A stretch of DNA of 64,000 nucleotides from Luidia sarsii (taxonomy: Eukaryota; Echinodermata; Asteroidea; Paxillosida; Luidiidae): positions 6,324,621-6,388,620 of the forward strand of contig OX465117.1 in assembly GCA_949987565.1 (NCBI GenBank). The letters are read 5' to 3'. The notes under the pieces are model-generated. The model did not search any database. It saw nothing but the letters and a program-made list of their open reading frames with translations, and was not told where the DNA came from. The position numbers and the translations under genes are program-made. Each line of letters opens with the position of its first letter. The first letter of the stretch is position 1. Of this stretch, positions 1 through 11,562 are shown piece by piece.

Positions 1-133
1 ATGAGATATTAACGAGCAAAGTGTATTTTTCTTTGCAGTTTCTCTCCGCCGACTGACTGTTGTGTACTGCTGTATGCACACACAAGCTGCCTAGCTGACA
101 GAGGTTGGTTCTCTTTGCTTGATCATCAAATCA
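1..133 (+). repeat. Partial monomer at left window edge
   Basis: The last 133 bp of a monomer cut by the window edge. It starts just before the TATTAAC element and carries TTTGCAGTTTCTCTCCGCC, so its right half is of the ordinary E type, not N. This matters because the following 232-bp monomer is one of the few not preceded by an N monomer. Confidence 0.95.
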
Positions 134-3100
134 TCATACTATGTTCGAATTTAAGATTTTTCAATACTGATGCATAGGTGTTCTCCAGGTCTGTTAGCAG
201 GCTAAGTTTTAGCTTTGTCAAGTGAATAATGATTGAGATATTAACGAGTAAAGTGTATTTTTCTTTGCAGTTTCTCTCCGCGGACTGACTGTTGGGTACT
301 GCTGTATGCACACACAAGCTGCCTAGCTGACAGAGGTTGGTTCTCTTTGCTTGATCATCAAATCATCATACTGTGTTCGATTTCAGATTGTTCAAAGCTG
401 ATGCATAGGTGTTCTTCAGGTCTGTTAGCTGGCTAAGTTTTAGCTTTGTCAAGTGATTAATGAATGAGCTATTAACGAGCAAAGTGTATTTTTCTTTACA
501 GTTGCTCTCCGCCGTCTGACTGTTGTGTACTGCTGTATGCACACACAAGCTGCCTAGCTGACAGAGGTTGGTTCTCTTTGCTTGATCATCAAATCATCAT
601 ACTATGTTCGATTTAAGATTTTTCAATGCTGATGCATAGGTGTTCTCCAGGTCTGTTAGCAGGCTAAGTTTTAGCTTTGTCATAAGAATAATGAATGAGA
701 TATTAACGAGCAAAGTATATTTTTCTTTGCAGGTGCTCGCCGCCGTCTAACTGTTGTGTACTGCTGTATGCACCTACAAGCTGCCTAGCTGACAGAGGTT
801 GGTTCTCTTTGCTTGATCATCAAATCATCATACTATGTTCGATTTAAGATTTTTCAAACCTGATGCATAGGTGTTCTCCAGGTCTGTTAGCAGGCTAAGT
901 TTTAGCTTTGTCAAGTGAATAATGATTGAGATATTAACGAGTAAAGTGTATTTTTCTTTGCAGTTTCTCCACGCCGACTGACTGTTGTGTACTGCTGTAT
1001 GCACACACAAGCTGCCTAGCTGACAGAGGTTGGTTCTCTTTGCTTGATCATCAAATCATCATACTGTGTTCGATTTCAGATTGTTCAAAGCTGATGCATA
1101 GGTGTTCTTCAGGTCTGTTAGCTGGCTAAGTTTTAGCTTTGTCAAGTGATTAATGATTGAGATATTAACGAGTAAAGTGTATTTTTCTTTGCAGTTTCTC
1201 TCCGCGGACTGACTGTTGGGTACTGCTGTATGCACACACAAGCTGCCTAGCTGACAGAGGTTGGTTCTCTTTGCTTGATCATCAAATCATCATACTGTGT
1301 TCGATTTCAGATTGTTCAAAGCTGATGCATAGGTGTTCTTCAGGTCTGTTAGCTGGCTAAGTTTTAGCTTTGTCAAGTGATTAATGAATGAGATATTAAC
1401 GAGCAAAGTGTATTTTTCTTTACAGTTGCTCTCCGCCGTCTGACTGTTGTGTACTGCTGTATGCACACACAAGCTGCCTAGCTGACAGAGGTTGGTTCTC
1501 TTTGCTTGATCATCAAATCATCATACTATGTTCGAATTTAAGATTTTTCAATACTGATGCATAGGTGTTCTCCAGGTCTGTTAGCAGGCTAAGTTTTAGC
1601 TTTGTCAAGTGAATAATGATTGAGATATTAACGAGTAAAGTGTATTTTTCTTTGCAGTTTCTCTCCGCGGACTGACTGTTGGGTACTGCTGTATGCACAC
1701 ACAAGCTGCCTAGCTGACAGAGGTTGGTTCTCTTTGCTTGATCATCAAATCATCATACTGTGTTCGATTTCAGATTGTTCAAAGCTGATGCATAGGTGTT
1801 CTTCAGGTCTGTTAGCTGGCTAAGTTTTAGCTTTGTCAAGTGATTAATGAATGAGCTATTAACGAGCAAAGTGTATTTTTCTTTACAGTTGCTCTCCGCC
1901 GTCTGACTGTTGTGTACTGCTGTATGCACCTACAAGCTGCCTAGCTGACAGAGGTTGGTTCTCTTTGCTTGATCATCAAATCATCATACTATGTTCGATT
2001 TAAGATTTTTCAAACCTGATGCATAGGTGTTCTCCAGGTCTGTTAGCAGGCTAAGTTTTAGCTTTGTCAAGTGAATAATGATTGAGATATTAACGAGTAA
2101 AGTGTATTTTTCTTTGCAGTTTCTCCACGCCGACTGACTGTTGTGTACTGCTGTATGCACACACAAGCTGCCTAGCTGACAGAGGTTGGTTCTCTTTGCT
2201 TGATCATCAAATCATCATACTGTGTTCGATTTCAGATTGTTCAAAGCTGATGCATAGGTGTTCTTCAGGTCTGTTAGCTGGCTAAGTTTTAGCTTTGTCA
2301 AGTGATTAATGAATGAGATATTAACGAGCAAAGTGTATTTTTCTTTACAGTTGCTCTCCGCCGTCTGACTGTTGTGTACTGCTGTATGCACACACAAGCT
2401 GCCTAGCTGACAGAGGTTGGTTCTCTTTGCTTGATCATCAAATCATCATACTATGTTCGATTTAAGATTTTTCAATGCTGATGCATAGGTGTTCTCCAGG
2501 TCTGTTAGCAGGCTAAGTTTTAGCTTTGTCATAAGAATAATGAATGAGATATTAACGAGCAAAGTATATTTTTCTTTGCAGGTGCTCGCCGCCGTCTAAC
2601 TGTTGTGTACTGCTGTATGCACCTACAAGCTGCCTAGCTGACAGAGGTTGGTTCTCTTTGCTTGATCATCAAATCATCATACTATGTTCGATTTAAGATT
2701 TTTCAAACCTGATGCATAGGTGTTCTCCAGGTCTGTTAGCAGGCTAAGTTTTAGCTTTGTCAAGTGAATAATGATTGAGATATTAACGAGTAAAGTGTAT
2801 TTTTCTTTGCAGTTTCTCCACGCCGACTGACTGTTGTGTACTGCTGTATGCACACACAAGCTGCCTAGCTGACAGAGGTTGGTTCTCTTTGCTTGATCAT
2901 CAAATCATCATACTGTGTTCGATTTCAGATTGTTCAAAGCTGATGCATAGGTGTTCTTCAGGTCTGTTAGCTGGCTAAGTTTTAGCTTTGTCAAGTGATT
3001 AATGAATGAGATATTAACGAGCAAAGTGTATTTTTCTTTACAGTTGCTCTCCGCCGTCTGACTGTTGTGTACTGCTGTATGCACACACAAGCTGCCTAGC

Positions 3101-4295
3101 TGACAGAGGTTGGTTCTCTTTGCTTGATCATCAAATCATCATACTATGTTCGAATTTAAGATTTTTCAATACTGATGCATAGGTGTTCTCCAGGTCTGTT
3201 AGCAGGCTAAGTTTGAGCTTTGTCAAGTGAATAATGAATGAGATATTAACGAGCAAAGTGTATTTTTCTTTGCAGTTTCTCCACGCCGACTGACTGTTGT
3301 GTACTGCTGTATGCACACACAAGCTGCCTAGCTGACAGAGGTTGGTTCTCTTTGCTTGATCATCAAATCATCATACTGTGTTCGATTTCAGATTGTTCAA
3401 AGCTGATGCATAGGTGTTCTTCAGGTCTGTTAGCTGGCTAAGTTTTAGCTTTGTCAAGTGATTAATGAATGAGATATTAACGAGCAAAGTGTATTTTTCT
3501 TTACAGTTGCTCTCCGCCGTCTGACTGTTGTGTACTGCTGTATGCACACACAAGCTGCCTAGCTGACAGAGGTTGGTTCTCTTTGCTTGATCATCAAATC
3601 ATCATACTATGTTCGAATTTAAGATTTTTCAATACTGATGCATAGCTGTTCTCCAGGTCTGTTAGCAGGCTAAGTTTTAGCTTTGTCAAGTGAATAATGA
3701 TTGAGATATTAACGAGTAAAGTGTATTTTTCTTTGCAGTTTCTCTCCGCGGACTGACTGTTGGGTACTGCTGTATGCACACACAAGCTGCCTAGCTGACA
3801 GAGGTTGGTTCTCTTTGCTTGATCATCAAATCATCATACTGTGTTCGATTTCAGATTGTTCAAAGCTGATGCATAGGTGTTCTTCAGGTCTGTTAGCTGG
3901 CTAAGTTTTAGCTTTGTCAAGTGATTAATGAATGAGCTATTAACGAGCAAAGTGTATTTTTCTTTACATATGCTCTCCGCCGTCTGACTGTTGTGTACTG
4001 CTGTATGCACACACAAGCTGCCTAGCTGACAGAGGTTGGTTCTCTTTGCTTGATCATCAAATCATCATACTATGTTCGATTTAAGATTTTTCAATGCTGA
4101 TGCATAGGTGTTCTCCAGGTCTGTTAGCAGGCTAAGTTTTAGCTTTGTCATAAGAATAATGAATGAGATATTAACGAGAAAAGTATATTTTTCTTTGCAG
4201 GTGCTCGCCGCCGTCTAACTGTTGTGTACTGCTGTATGCACCTACAAGCTGCCTAGCTGACAGAGGTTGGTTCTCTTTGCTTGATCATCAAATCA
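134..4295 (+). repeat. N/232/V monomer mosaic (18 monomers)
   Basis: Class order by start: 232 at 134, N' 366, V 597, E with GGT-type change 828, N-hybrid 1059, N 1290; then 232 at 1521, N'/V hybrid 1753, E 1984, N 2215, V 2446, E 2677, N 2908, 232 at 3139, N 3371, 232 at 3602, N' 3834, V 4065. The set starting at 134 (1,387 bp, six monomers) is echoed from 1521 with one monomer lost through the hybrid at 1753. No regular HOR persists, so this segment looks like several overlapping unequal exchanges. A private change at 3968-3970 alters CAGTTG to CATATG in the 3834 monomer. Confidence 0.85.
1753..1983 (+). repeat. Hybrid monomer N'/V
   Basis: The left part through GTCTGACTG has every N' marker (GTGTTCG, GATTGTTC, GCTGGC, GAGCTATT, TTACAGTTGC). 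The tail reads CACCTACAAG, the marker of the V monomer at 597. In the neighbouring copy N' (366) and V (597) are adjacent full monomers, so this unit is what remains after a one-monomer deletion by unequal exchange. The switch lies between 1906 and 1929. Confidence 0.75.
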
Positions 4296-5681
4296 TCATA
4301 CTATGTTCGATTTAAGATTTTTCAAACCTGATGCATAGGTGTTCTCCAGGTCTGTTAGCAGGCTAAGTTTTAGCTTTGTCAAGTGAATAATGATTGAGAT
4401 ATTAACGAGTAAAGTGTATTTTTCTTTACAGTTGCTCTCCGCCGTCTGACTGTTGTGTACTGCAGTATGCACACACAAGCTGCCTAGCTGACAGAGGTTG
4501 GTTCTCTTTGCTTGATCATCAAATCATCATAGTATGTTCGATTTCAGATTTTTCAAAGCTGATGCATAGGTGTTCTCCAGGTCTGTTAGCAGGCTAAGTT
4601 TGAGCTTTGTCAAGTGAATAATGAATGAGATATTAACGAGTAAAGTGTATTTTTCTTTGCAGTTTCTCTCCGCGGACTGACTGTTGTGTACTGCTGTATG
4701 AACACACAAGCTGCCTACCTGACAGAGGTTGGTTCTCTTTGCTTGATCATCAAATCATCATAGTATGTTCGATTTAAGATTTTTCAAAGCTGATGCATAG
4801 GTGTTCTCCAGGTCTGTTAGCAGGCTAAGTTTTAGCTTTTTCAAGTGAATAATGAATGAGATATTAACGAGCAAAGTGTATTTTTCTTTGCAGTTTCTCT
4901 CCGCCGACTGACTGTTGTGTACTGCTGTATGCACACACAAGCTGCCTACCTGACAGAGGTTGGTTCTCTTTGCTTGATCATCAAATCATCATAGTATGTT
5001 CGATTTAAGATTTTTCAATACTGATGCATAGGTGTTCTCCAGGTCTGTTAGCAGGCTAAGTTTTAGCTTTTTCAAGTGAATAATGAATGAGATATTAACG
5101 AGCAAAGTGTATTTTTCTTTGCAGTTTCTCTCCGCCGACTGACTGTTGTGTACTGCTGTATGCACACACAAGCTGCCTAGCTGACAGAGGTTGGTTATCT
5201 TTGCTTGATCATCAAATCATCATACTATGTTCGATTTAAGATTTTTCAAAGCTGATGCATAGGTGTTCTCCAGGTCTGTTAGCAGGCTAAGTTTTAGCTT
5301 TGTCAAGTGAATAATGAATGAGATATTAACGAGCAAAGTGTATTTTTCTTTACAGTTGCTCTCCGCCGTCTGACTGTTGTGTACTGCAGTATGCACACAC
5401 AAGCTGCCTAGCTGACAGAGGTTGGTTCTCTTTGCTTGATCATCAAATCATCATACTATGTTCGATTTCAGATTTTTCAAAGCTGATGCATCGGTGTTCT
5501 CCAGGTCTGTTAGCAGGCTAAGTTTGAGCTTTGTCAAGTGAATAATGAATGAGATATTAACGAGTAAAGTGTATTTTTCTTTGCAGTTTCTCTCCGCGGA
5601 CTGACTGTTGTGTACTGCTGTATGCACACACAAGCTGCCTACCTGACAGAGGTTGGTTCTCTTTGCTTGATCATCAAATCA

Positions 5682-5912
5682 TCATACTATGTTCGATTTA
5701 AGATTTTTCAAAACTGATGCATAGGTGTTCTCCAGGTCTGTTAGCAGGCTAAGTTTTAGCTTTGTCAAGTGAATAATGAATGAGATATTAACGAGCAAAG
5801 TGTATTTTTCTTTGCAGTTTCTCTCCGCCGACTGACTGTTGTGTACTGCTGTATGCACACACAAGCTGCCTACCTGACAGAGGTTGGTTCTCTTTGCTTG
5901 ATCATCAAATCA
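5682..5912 (+). repeat. Representative 231-bp monomer with landmarks
   Basis: Close to consensus and used here as the map of the unit (monomer position in brackets). TCATACTATGTTCGATTT opens the unit (1-18). CAAAGCT or a variant lies at 28-34. The perfect inverted repeat GCTAA-GTT-TTAGC lies at 67-79 (5748-5760). TATTAAC is at 105-111 (5786-5792). A T-rich tract at 124-132 ends in GCAG at 133-136 (CAG at 5815-5817). CCGCCGACTGACTG follows at 144-157, a short CA run at 175-181, and the BclI-type palindrome TGATCA at 218-223, next to a doubled ATCATC. Variant sites that define classes cluster at 6, 15-19, 24, 31-33, 61-65, 76, 83, 93, 115, 133 and 138-150. Confidence 0.9.
5786..5817 (+). other. 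3' splice-site-like block (example)
   Basis: TATTAAC is followed by a T-rich tract and CAG, with the second A of TTAAC 26 nt before the last G. This matches the general layout of a spliceosomal branch point, polypyrimidine tract and acceptor. It is present, with small variants (TTACAG, TTGCAGGTG, TTCATTGCAG), in every monomer except the six short ones, which keep only TTCTTTGCAG. This is resemblance only; nothing in the sequence shows transcription or splicing. A chance or inherited intron-like origin is equally possible. Confidence 0.3.
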
Positions 5913-6605
5913 TCATACTATGTTCGATTTAAGATTTTTCAAAGCTGATGCATAGGTGTTCTCCAGGTCTGTTAGCAGGCTAAGTTTTAGCTTTTTCAAG
6001 TGAATAATGAATGAGATATTAACGAGCAAAGTGTATTTTTCTTTGCAGTTTCTCTCCGCCGACTGACTGTTGTGTACTGCTGTATGCACACACAAGCTGC
6101 CTACCTGACAGAGGTTGGTTCTCTTTGCTTGATCATCAAATCATCATAGTATGTTCGATTTAAGATTTTTCAAAGCTGATGCATAGGTGTTCTCCAGGTC
6201 TGTTAGCAGGCTAAGTTTTAGCTTTGTCAAGTGAATAATGAATGAGATATTAACGAGCAAAGTGTATTTTTCTTTACAGTTGCTCTCCGCCGTCTGACTG
6301 TTGTGTACTGCAGTATGCACACACAAGCTGCCTAGCTGACAGAGGTTGGTTCTCTTTGCTTGATCATCAAATCATCATACTATGTTCGATTTCAGATTTT
6401 TCAAAGCTGATGCATAGGTGTTCTCCAGGTCTGTTAGCAGGCTAAGTTTGAGCTTTGTCAAGTGAATAATGAATGAGATATTAACGAGTAAAGTGTATTT
6501 TTCTTTGCAGTTTCTCTCCGCGGACTGACTGTTGTGTACTGCTGTATGTACACACAAGCTGCCTACCTGACAGAGGTTGGTTCTCTTTGCTTGATCATCA
6601 AATCA

Positions 6606-6811
6606 TCATACTATGTTCGATTTAAGATTTTTCAAAACTGATGCATAGGTGTTCTCCAGGTCTGTTAGCAGGCTAAGTTTTAGCTTTGTCAAGTGAATAA
6701 TGAATGTTCTTTGCAGTTTCTCTCCGCGGACTGACTGTTGGGTACTGCTGTATGCACACACAAGCTGCCTACCTGACAGAGGTTGGTTCTCTTTGCTTGA
6801 TCATCAAATCA
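6606..6811 (+). repeat. 206-bp short monomer 1
   Basis: Lacks 25 bp (monomer positions 102-126), with GAATG joined directly to TTCTTTGCAG at 6706/6707. The missing segment holds TATTAAC and the start of the T tract. The right half has the GCGGACTG and TTGGGTAC markers. No microhomology is visible at the junction. Confidence 0.95.
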
Positions 6812-7042
6812 TCATAGTATGTTCGATTTAAGATTTTTCAAAGCTGATGCATAGGTGTTCTCCAGGTCTGTTAGCAGGCTAAGTTTTAGCTTTTTCAAGT
6901 GAATAATGAATGAGATATTAACGAGCAAAGTGTATTTTTCTTTGCAGTTTCTCTCCGCCGTCTGACTGTTGTGTACTGCAGTATGCACACACAATCTGCC
7001 TAGCTGACAGAGGTTGGTTCTCTTTGCTTGATCATCAAATCA
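6812..7042 (+). repeat. Hybrid monomer marking loss of one unit
   Basis: The left part matches the monomer at 10664 (AGTATGTTCG, AGCTTTTTC, TTTGCAGTTT) and the right part matches the one at 10895 (CGTCTGACTG, TACTGCAGTATG). In copy 2 those are two neighbouring complete monomers. The switch lies in the shared 10 bp at 6951-6960. It also carries a private ACAATCTGCC for ACAAGCTGCC. Confidence 0.8.
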
Positions 7043-7273
7043 TCATACTATGTTCGATTTCAGATTTTTCAAAGCTGATGCATAGGTGTTCTCCAGGTCT
7101 GTTAGCAGGCTAAGTTTGAGCTTTGTCAAGTGAATAATGAATGAGATATTAACGAGTAAAGTGTATTTTTCTTTGCAGTTTCTCTCCGCGGACTGACTGT
7201 TGTGTACTGCTGTATGCACACACAAGCTGCCTAGCTGACAGAGGTTGGTTCTCTTTGCTTGATCATCAAATCA

Positions 7274-7479
7274 TCATACTATGTTCGATTTAAGATTTTT
7301 CAAAACTGATGCATAGGTGTTCTCCAGGTCTGTTAGCAGGCTAAGTTTTAGCTTTGTCAAGTGAATAATGAATGTTCTTTGCAGTTTCTCTCCGCGGACT
7401 GACTGTTGGGTACTGCTGTATGCACACACAAGCTGCCTACCTGACAGAGGTTGGTTCTCTTTGCTTGATCATCAAATCA
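7274..7479 (+). repeat. 206-bp short monomer 2
   Basis: Same 25-bp deletion, junction at 7374/7375, and the same flanking class markers (TTCAAAACTG left, GCGGACTGACTGTTGGG right) as the other five, which points to one founding deletion. Confidence 0.95.
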
Positions 7480-9327
7480 TCATACTATGTTCGATTTAAG
7501 ATTTTTCAAAACTGATGCATAGGTGTTCTCCAGGTCTGTTAGCAGGCTAAGTTTTAGCTTTGTCAAGTGAATAATGAATGAGATATTAACGAGCAAAGTG
7601 TATTTTTCTTTGCAGTTTCTCTCCGCCGACTGACTGTTGTGTACTGCTGTATGCACACACAAGCTGCCTACCTGACTGAGGTTGGTTCTCTTTGCTTGAT
7701 CATCAAATCATCATACTATGTTCGATTTAAGATTTTTCAAAGCTGATGCATAGGTGTTCTCCAGGTCTGTTAGCAGGCTAAGTTTTAGCTTTTTCAAGTG
7801 AATAATGAATGAGATATTAACGAGCAAAGTGTATTTTTCTTTGCAGTTTCTCTCCGCCGACTGACTGTTGTGTACTGCTGTATGCACACACAAGCTGCCT
7901 AGCTGACAGAGGTTGGTTCTCTTTGCTTGATCATCAAATCATCATACTATGTTCGATTTAAGATTTTTCAAACCTGATGCATAGGTGTTCTCCAGGTCTG
8001 TTAGCAGGCTAAGTTTTAGCTTTGTCAAGTGAATAATGATTGAGATATTAACGAGTAAAGTGTATTTTTCTTTACAGTTGCTCTCCGCCGTCTGACTGTT
8101 GTGTACTGCAGTATGCACACACAAGCTGCCTAGCTGACAGAGGTTGGTTCTCTTTGCTTGATCATCAAATCATCATAGTATGTTCGATTTCAGATTTTTC
8201 AAAGCTGATGCATAGGTGTTCTCCAGGTCTGTTAGCAGGCTAAGTTTGAGCTTTGTCAAGTGAATAATGAATGAGATATTAACGAGTAAAGTGTATTTTT
8301 CTTTGCAGTTTCTCTCCGCGGACTGACTGTTGTGTACTGCTGTATGAACACACAAGCTGCCTACCTGACAGAGGTTGGTTCTCTTTGCTTGATCATCAAA
8401 TCATCATAGTATGTTCGATTTAAGATTTTTCAAAGCTGATGCATAGGTGTTCTCCAGGTCTGTTAGCAGGCTAAGTTTTAGCTTTTTCAAGTGAATAATG
8501 AATGAGATATTAACGAGCAAAGTGTATTTTTCTTTGCAGTTTCTCTCCGCCGACTGACTGTTGTGTACTGCTGTATGCACACACAAGCTGCCTACCTGAC
8601 AGAGGTTGGTTCTCTTTGCTTGATCATCAAATCATCATAGTATGTTCGATTTAAGATTTTTCAAAGCTGATGCATAGGTGTTCTCCAGGTCTGTTAGCAG
8701 GCTAAGTTTTAGCTTTTTCAAGTGAATAATGAATGAGATATTAACGAGCAAAGTGTATTTTTCTTTGCAGTTTCTCTCCGCCGACTGACTGTTGTGTACT
8801 GCTGTATGCACACACAAGCTGCCTAGCTGACAGAGGTTGGTTATCTTTGCTTGATCATCAAATCATCATACTATGTTCGATTTAAGATTTTTCAAAGCTG
8901 ATGCATAGGTGTTCTCCAGGTCTGTTAGCAGGCTAAGTTTTAGCTTTGTCAAGTGAATAATGAATGAGATATTAACGAGCAAAGTGTATTTTTCTTTACA
9001 GTTGCTCTCCGCCGTCTGACTGTTGTGTACTGCAGTATGCACACACAAGCTGCCTAGCTGACAGAGGTTGGTTCTCTTTGCTTGATCATCAAATCATCAT
9101 ACTATGTTCGATTTCAGATTTTTCAAAGCTGATGCATCGGTGTTCTCCAGGTCTGTTAGCAGGCTAAGTTTGAGCTTTGTCAAGTGAATAATGAATGAGA
9201 TATTAACGAGTAAAGTGTATTTTTCTTTGCAGTTTCTCTCCGCGGACTGACTGTTGTGTACTGCTGTATGCACACACAAGCTGCCTACCTGACAGAGGTT
9301 GGTTCTCTTTGCTTGATCATCAAATCA

Positions 9328-9533
9328 TCATACTATGTTCGATTTAAGATTTTTCAAAACTGATGCATAGGTGTTCTCCAGGTCTGTTAGCAGGCTAAGT
9401 TTTAGCTTTGTCAAGTGAATAATGAATGTTCTTTGCAGTTTCTCTCCGCGGACTGACTGTTGGGTACTGCTGTATGCACACACAAGCTGCCTACCTGACA
9501 GAGGTTGGTTCTCTTTGCTTGATCATCAAATCA
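9328..9533 (+). repeat. 206-bp short monomer 3
   Basis: Same deletion, junction at 9428/9429. This unit has no counterpart in the first HOR copy, where the GCATCGG monomer is followed directly by a 231-bp unit at 5682. It was therefore gained in copy 2 or lost from copy 1. Confidence 0.95.
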
Positions 9534-10457
9534 TCATACTATGTTCGATTTAAGATTTTTCAAAACTGATGCATAGGTGTTCTCCAGGTCTGTTAGCAGG
9601 CTAAGTTTTAGCTTTGTCAAGTGAATAATGAATGAGATATTAACGAGCAAAGTGTATTTTTCTTTGCAGTTTCTCTCCGCCGACTGACTGTTGTGTACTG
9701 CTGTATGCACACACAAGCTGCCTACCTGACAGAGGTTGGTTCTCTTTGCTTGATCATCAAATCATCATACTATGTTCGATTTAAGATTTTTCAAAGCTGA
9801 TGCATAGGTGTTCTCCAGGTCTGTTAGCAGGCTAAGTTTTAGCTTTTTCAAGTGAATAATGAATGAGATATTAACTAGCAAAGTGTATTTTTCTTTGCAG
9901 TTTCTCTCCGCCGACTGACTGTTGTGTACTGCTGTATGCACACACAAGCTGCCTACCTGACAGAGGTTGGTTCTCTTTGCTTGATCATCAAATCATCATA
10001 GTATGTTCGATTTAAGATTTTTCAAAGCTGATGCATAGGTGTTCTCCAGGTCTGTTAGCAGGCTAAGTTTTAGCTTTGTCAAGTGAATAATGAATGAGAT
10101 ATTAACGAGCAAAGTGTATTTTTCTTTACAGTTGCTCTCCGCCGTCTGACTGTTGTGTACTGCAGTATGCACACACAAGCTGCCTAGCTGACAGAGGTTG
10201 GTTCTCTTTGCTTGATCATCAAATCATCATACTATGTTCGATTTCAGATTTTTCAAAGCTGATGCATAGGTGTTCTCCAGGTCTGTTAGCAGGCTAAGTT
10301 TGAGCTTTGTCAAGTGAATAATGAATGAGATATTAACGAGTAAAGTGTATTTTTCTTTGCAGTTTCTCTCCGCGGACTGACTGTTGTGTACTGCTGTATG
10401 TACACACAAGCTGCCTACCTGACAGAGGTTGGTTCTCTTTGCTTGATCATCAAATCA

Positions 10458-10663
10458 TCATACTATGTTCGATTTAAGATTTTTCAAAACTGATGCATAG
10501 GTGTTCTCCAGGTCTGTTAGCAGGCTAAGTTTTAGCTTTGTCAAGTGAATAATGAATGTTCTTTGCAGTTTCTCTCCGCGGACTGACTGTTGGGTACTGC
10601 TGTATGCACACACAAGCTGCCTACCTGACAGAGGTTGGTTCTCTTTGCTTGATCATCAAATCA
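10458..10663 (+). repeat. 206-bp short monomer 4
   Basis: Same deletion, junction at 10558/10559. Positional counterpart of the short monomer at 6606 (offset 3,852). Confidence 0.95.
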
Positions 10664-11356
10664 TCATAGTATGTTCGATTTAAGATTTTTCAAAGCTGAT
10701 GCATAGGTGTTCTCCAGGTCTGTTAGCAGGCTAAGTTTTAGCTTTTTCAAGTGAATAATGAATGAGATATTAACGAGCAAAGTGTATTTTTCTTTGCAGT
10801 TTCTCTCCGCCGACTGACTGTTGTGTACTGCTGTATGCACACACAAGCTGCCTAGCTGACAGAGGTTGGTTATCTTTGCTTGATCATCAAATCATCATAC
10901 TATGTTCGATTTAAGATTTTTCAAAGCTGATGCATAGGTGTTCTCCAGGTCTGTTAGCAGGCTAAGTTTTAGCTTTGTCAAGTGAATAATGAATGAGATA
11001 TTAACGAGCAAAGTGTATTTTTCTTTACAGTTGCTCTCCGCCGTCTGACTGTTGTGTACTGCAGTATGCACACACAAGCTGCCTAGCTGACAGAGGTTGG
11101 TTCTCTTTGCTTGATCATCAAATCATCATACTATGTTCGATTTCAGATTTTTCAAAGCTGATGCATAGGTGTTCTCCAGGTCTGTTAGCAGGCTAAGTTT
11201 GAGCTTTGTCAAGTGAATAATGAATGAGATATTAACGAGTAAAGTGTATTTTTCTTTGCAGTTTCTCTCCGCGGACTGACTGTTGTGTACTGCTGTATGC
11301 ACACACAAGCTGCCTAGCTGACAGAGGTTGGTTCTCTTTGCTTGATCATCAAATCA

Positions 11357-11562
11357 TCATACTATGTTCGATTTAAGATTTTTCAAAACTGATGCATAGG
11401 TGTTCTCCAGGTCTGTTAGCAGGCTAAGTTTTAGCTTTGTCAAGTGAATAATGAATGTTCTTTGCAGTTTCTCTCCGCGGACTGACTGTTGGGTACTGCT
11501 GTATGCACACACAAGCTGCCTACCTGACAGAGGTTGGTTCTCTTTGCTTGATCATCAAATCA
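11357..11562 (+). repeat. 206-bp short monomer 5
   Basis: Same deletion, junction at 11457/11458. Counterpart of the short monomers at 7274 (offset 4,083) and 16645 (offset 5,288). Confidence 0.95.

Larger units (their letters stand above)
4296..7941 (+). repeat. 16-mer HOR, copy 1 (3,646 bp)
   Basis: Sixteen monomers, fourteen of 231 bp and two of 206 bp (6606 and 7274), which gives 3,646 bp. The next copy begins at 7942 with the same class order. Shared rare markers include GCATCGGTG (versus GCATAGGTG) in the monomers at 5451 and 9097, and CTGTATGTACAC at the end of the monomers at 6375 and 10227. No V-class monomer occurs in this block. Confidence 0.88.

Noticed and set aside
5691..5710. 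CENP-B box-like match at GTTCGATTTAAG
   Set aside because: The first half fits the box (TTCG, four bases, A), but the essential CGGG half is replaced by ATTT in every class I checked. The partial match is likely chance.
5795..5815. Covarying hairpin GCAAAG/CTTTGC around the T tract
   Set aside because: GTAAAG/CTTTAC also occurs and would pair, but all four arm combinations are present (GCAAAG with CTTTAC, GTAAAG with CTTTGC), so there is no compensatory change to support a selected structure.
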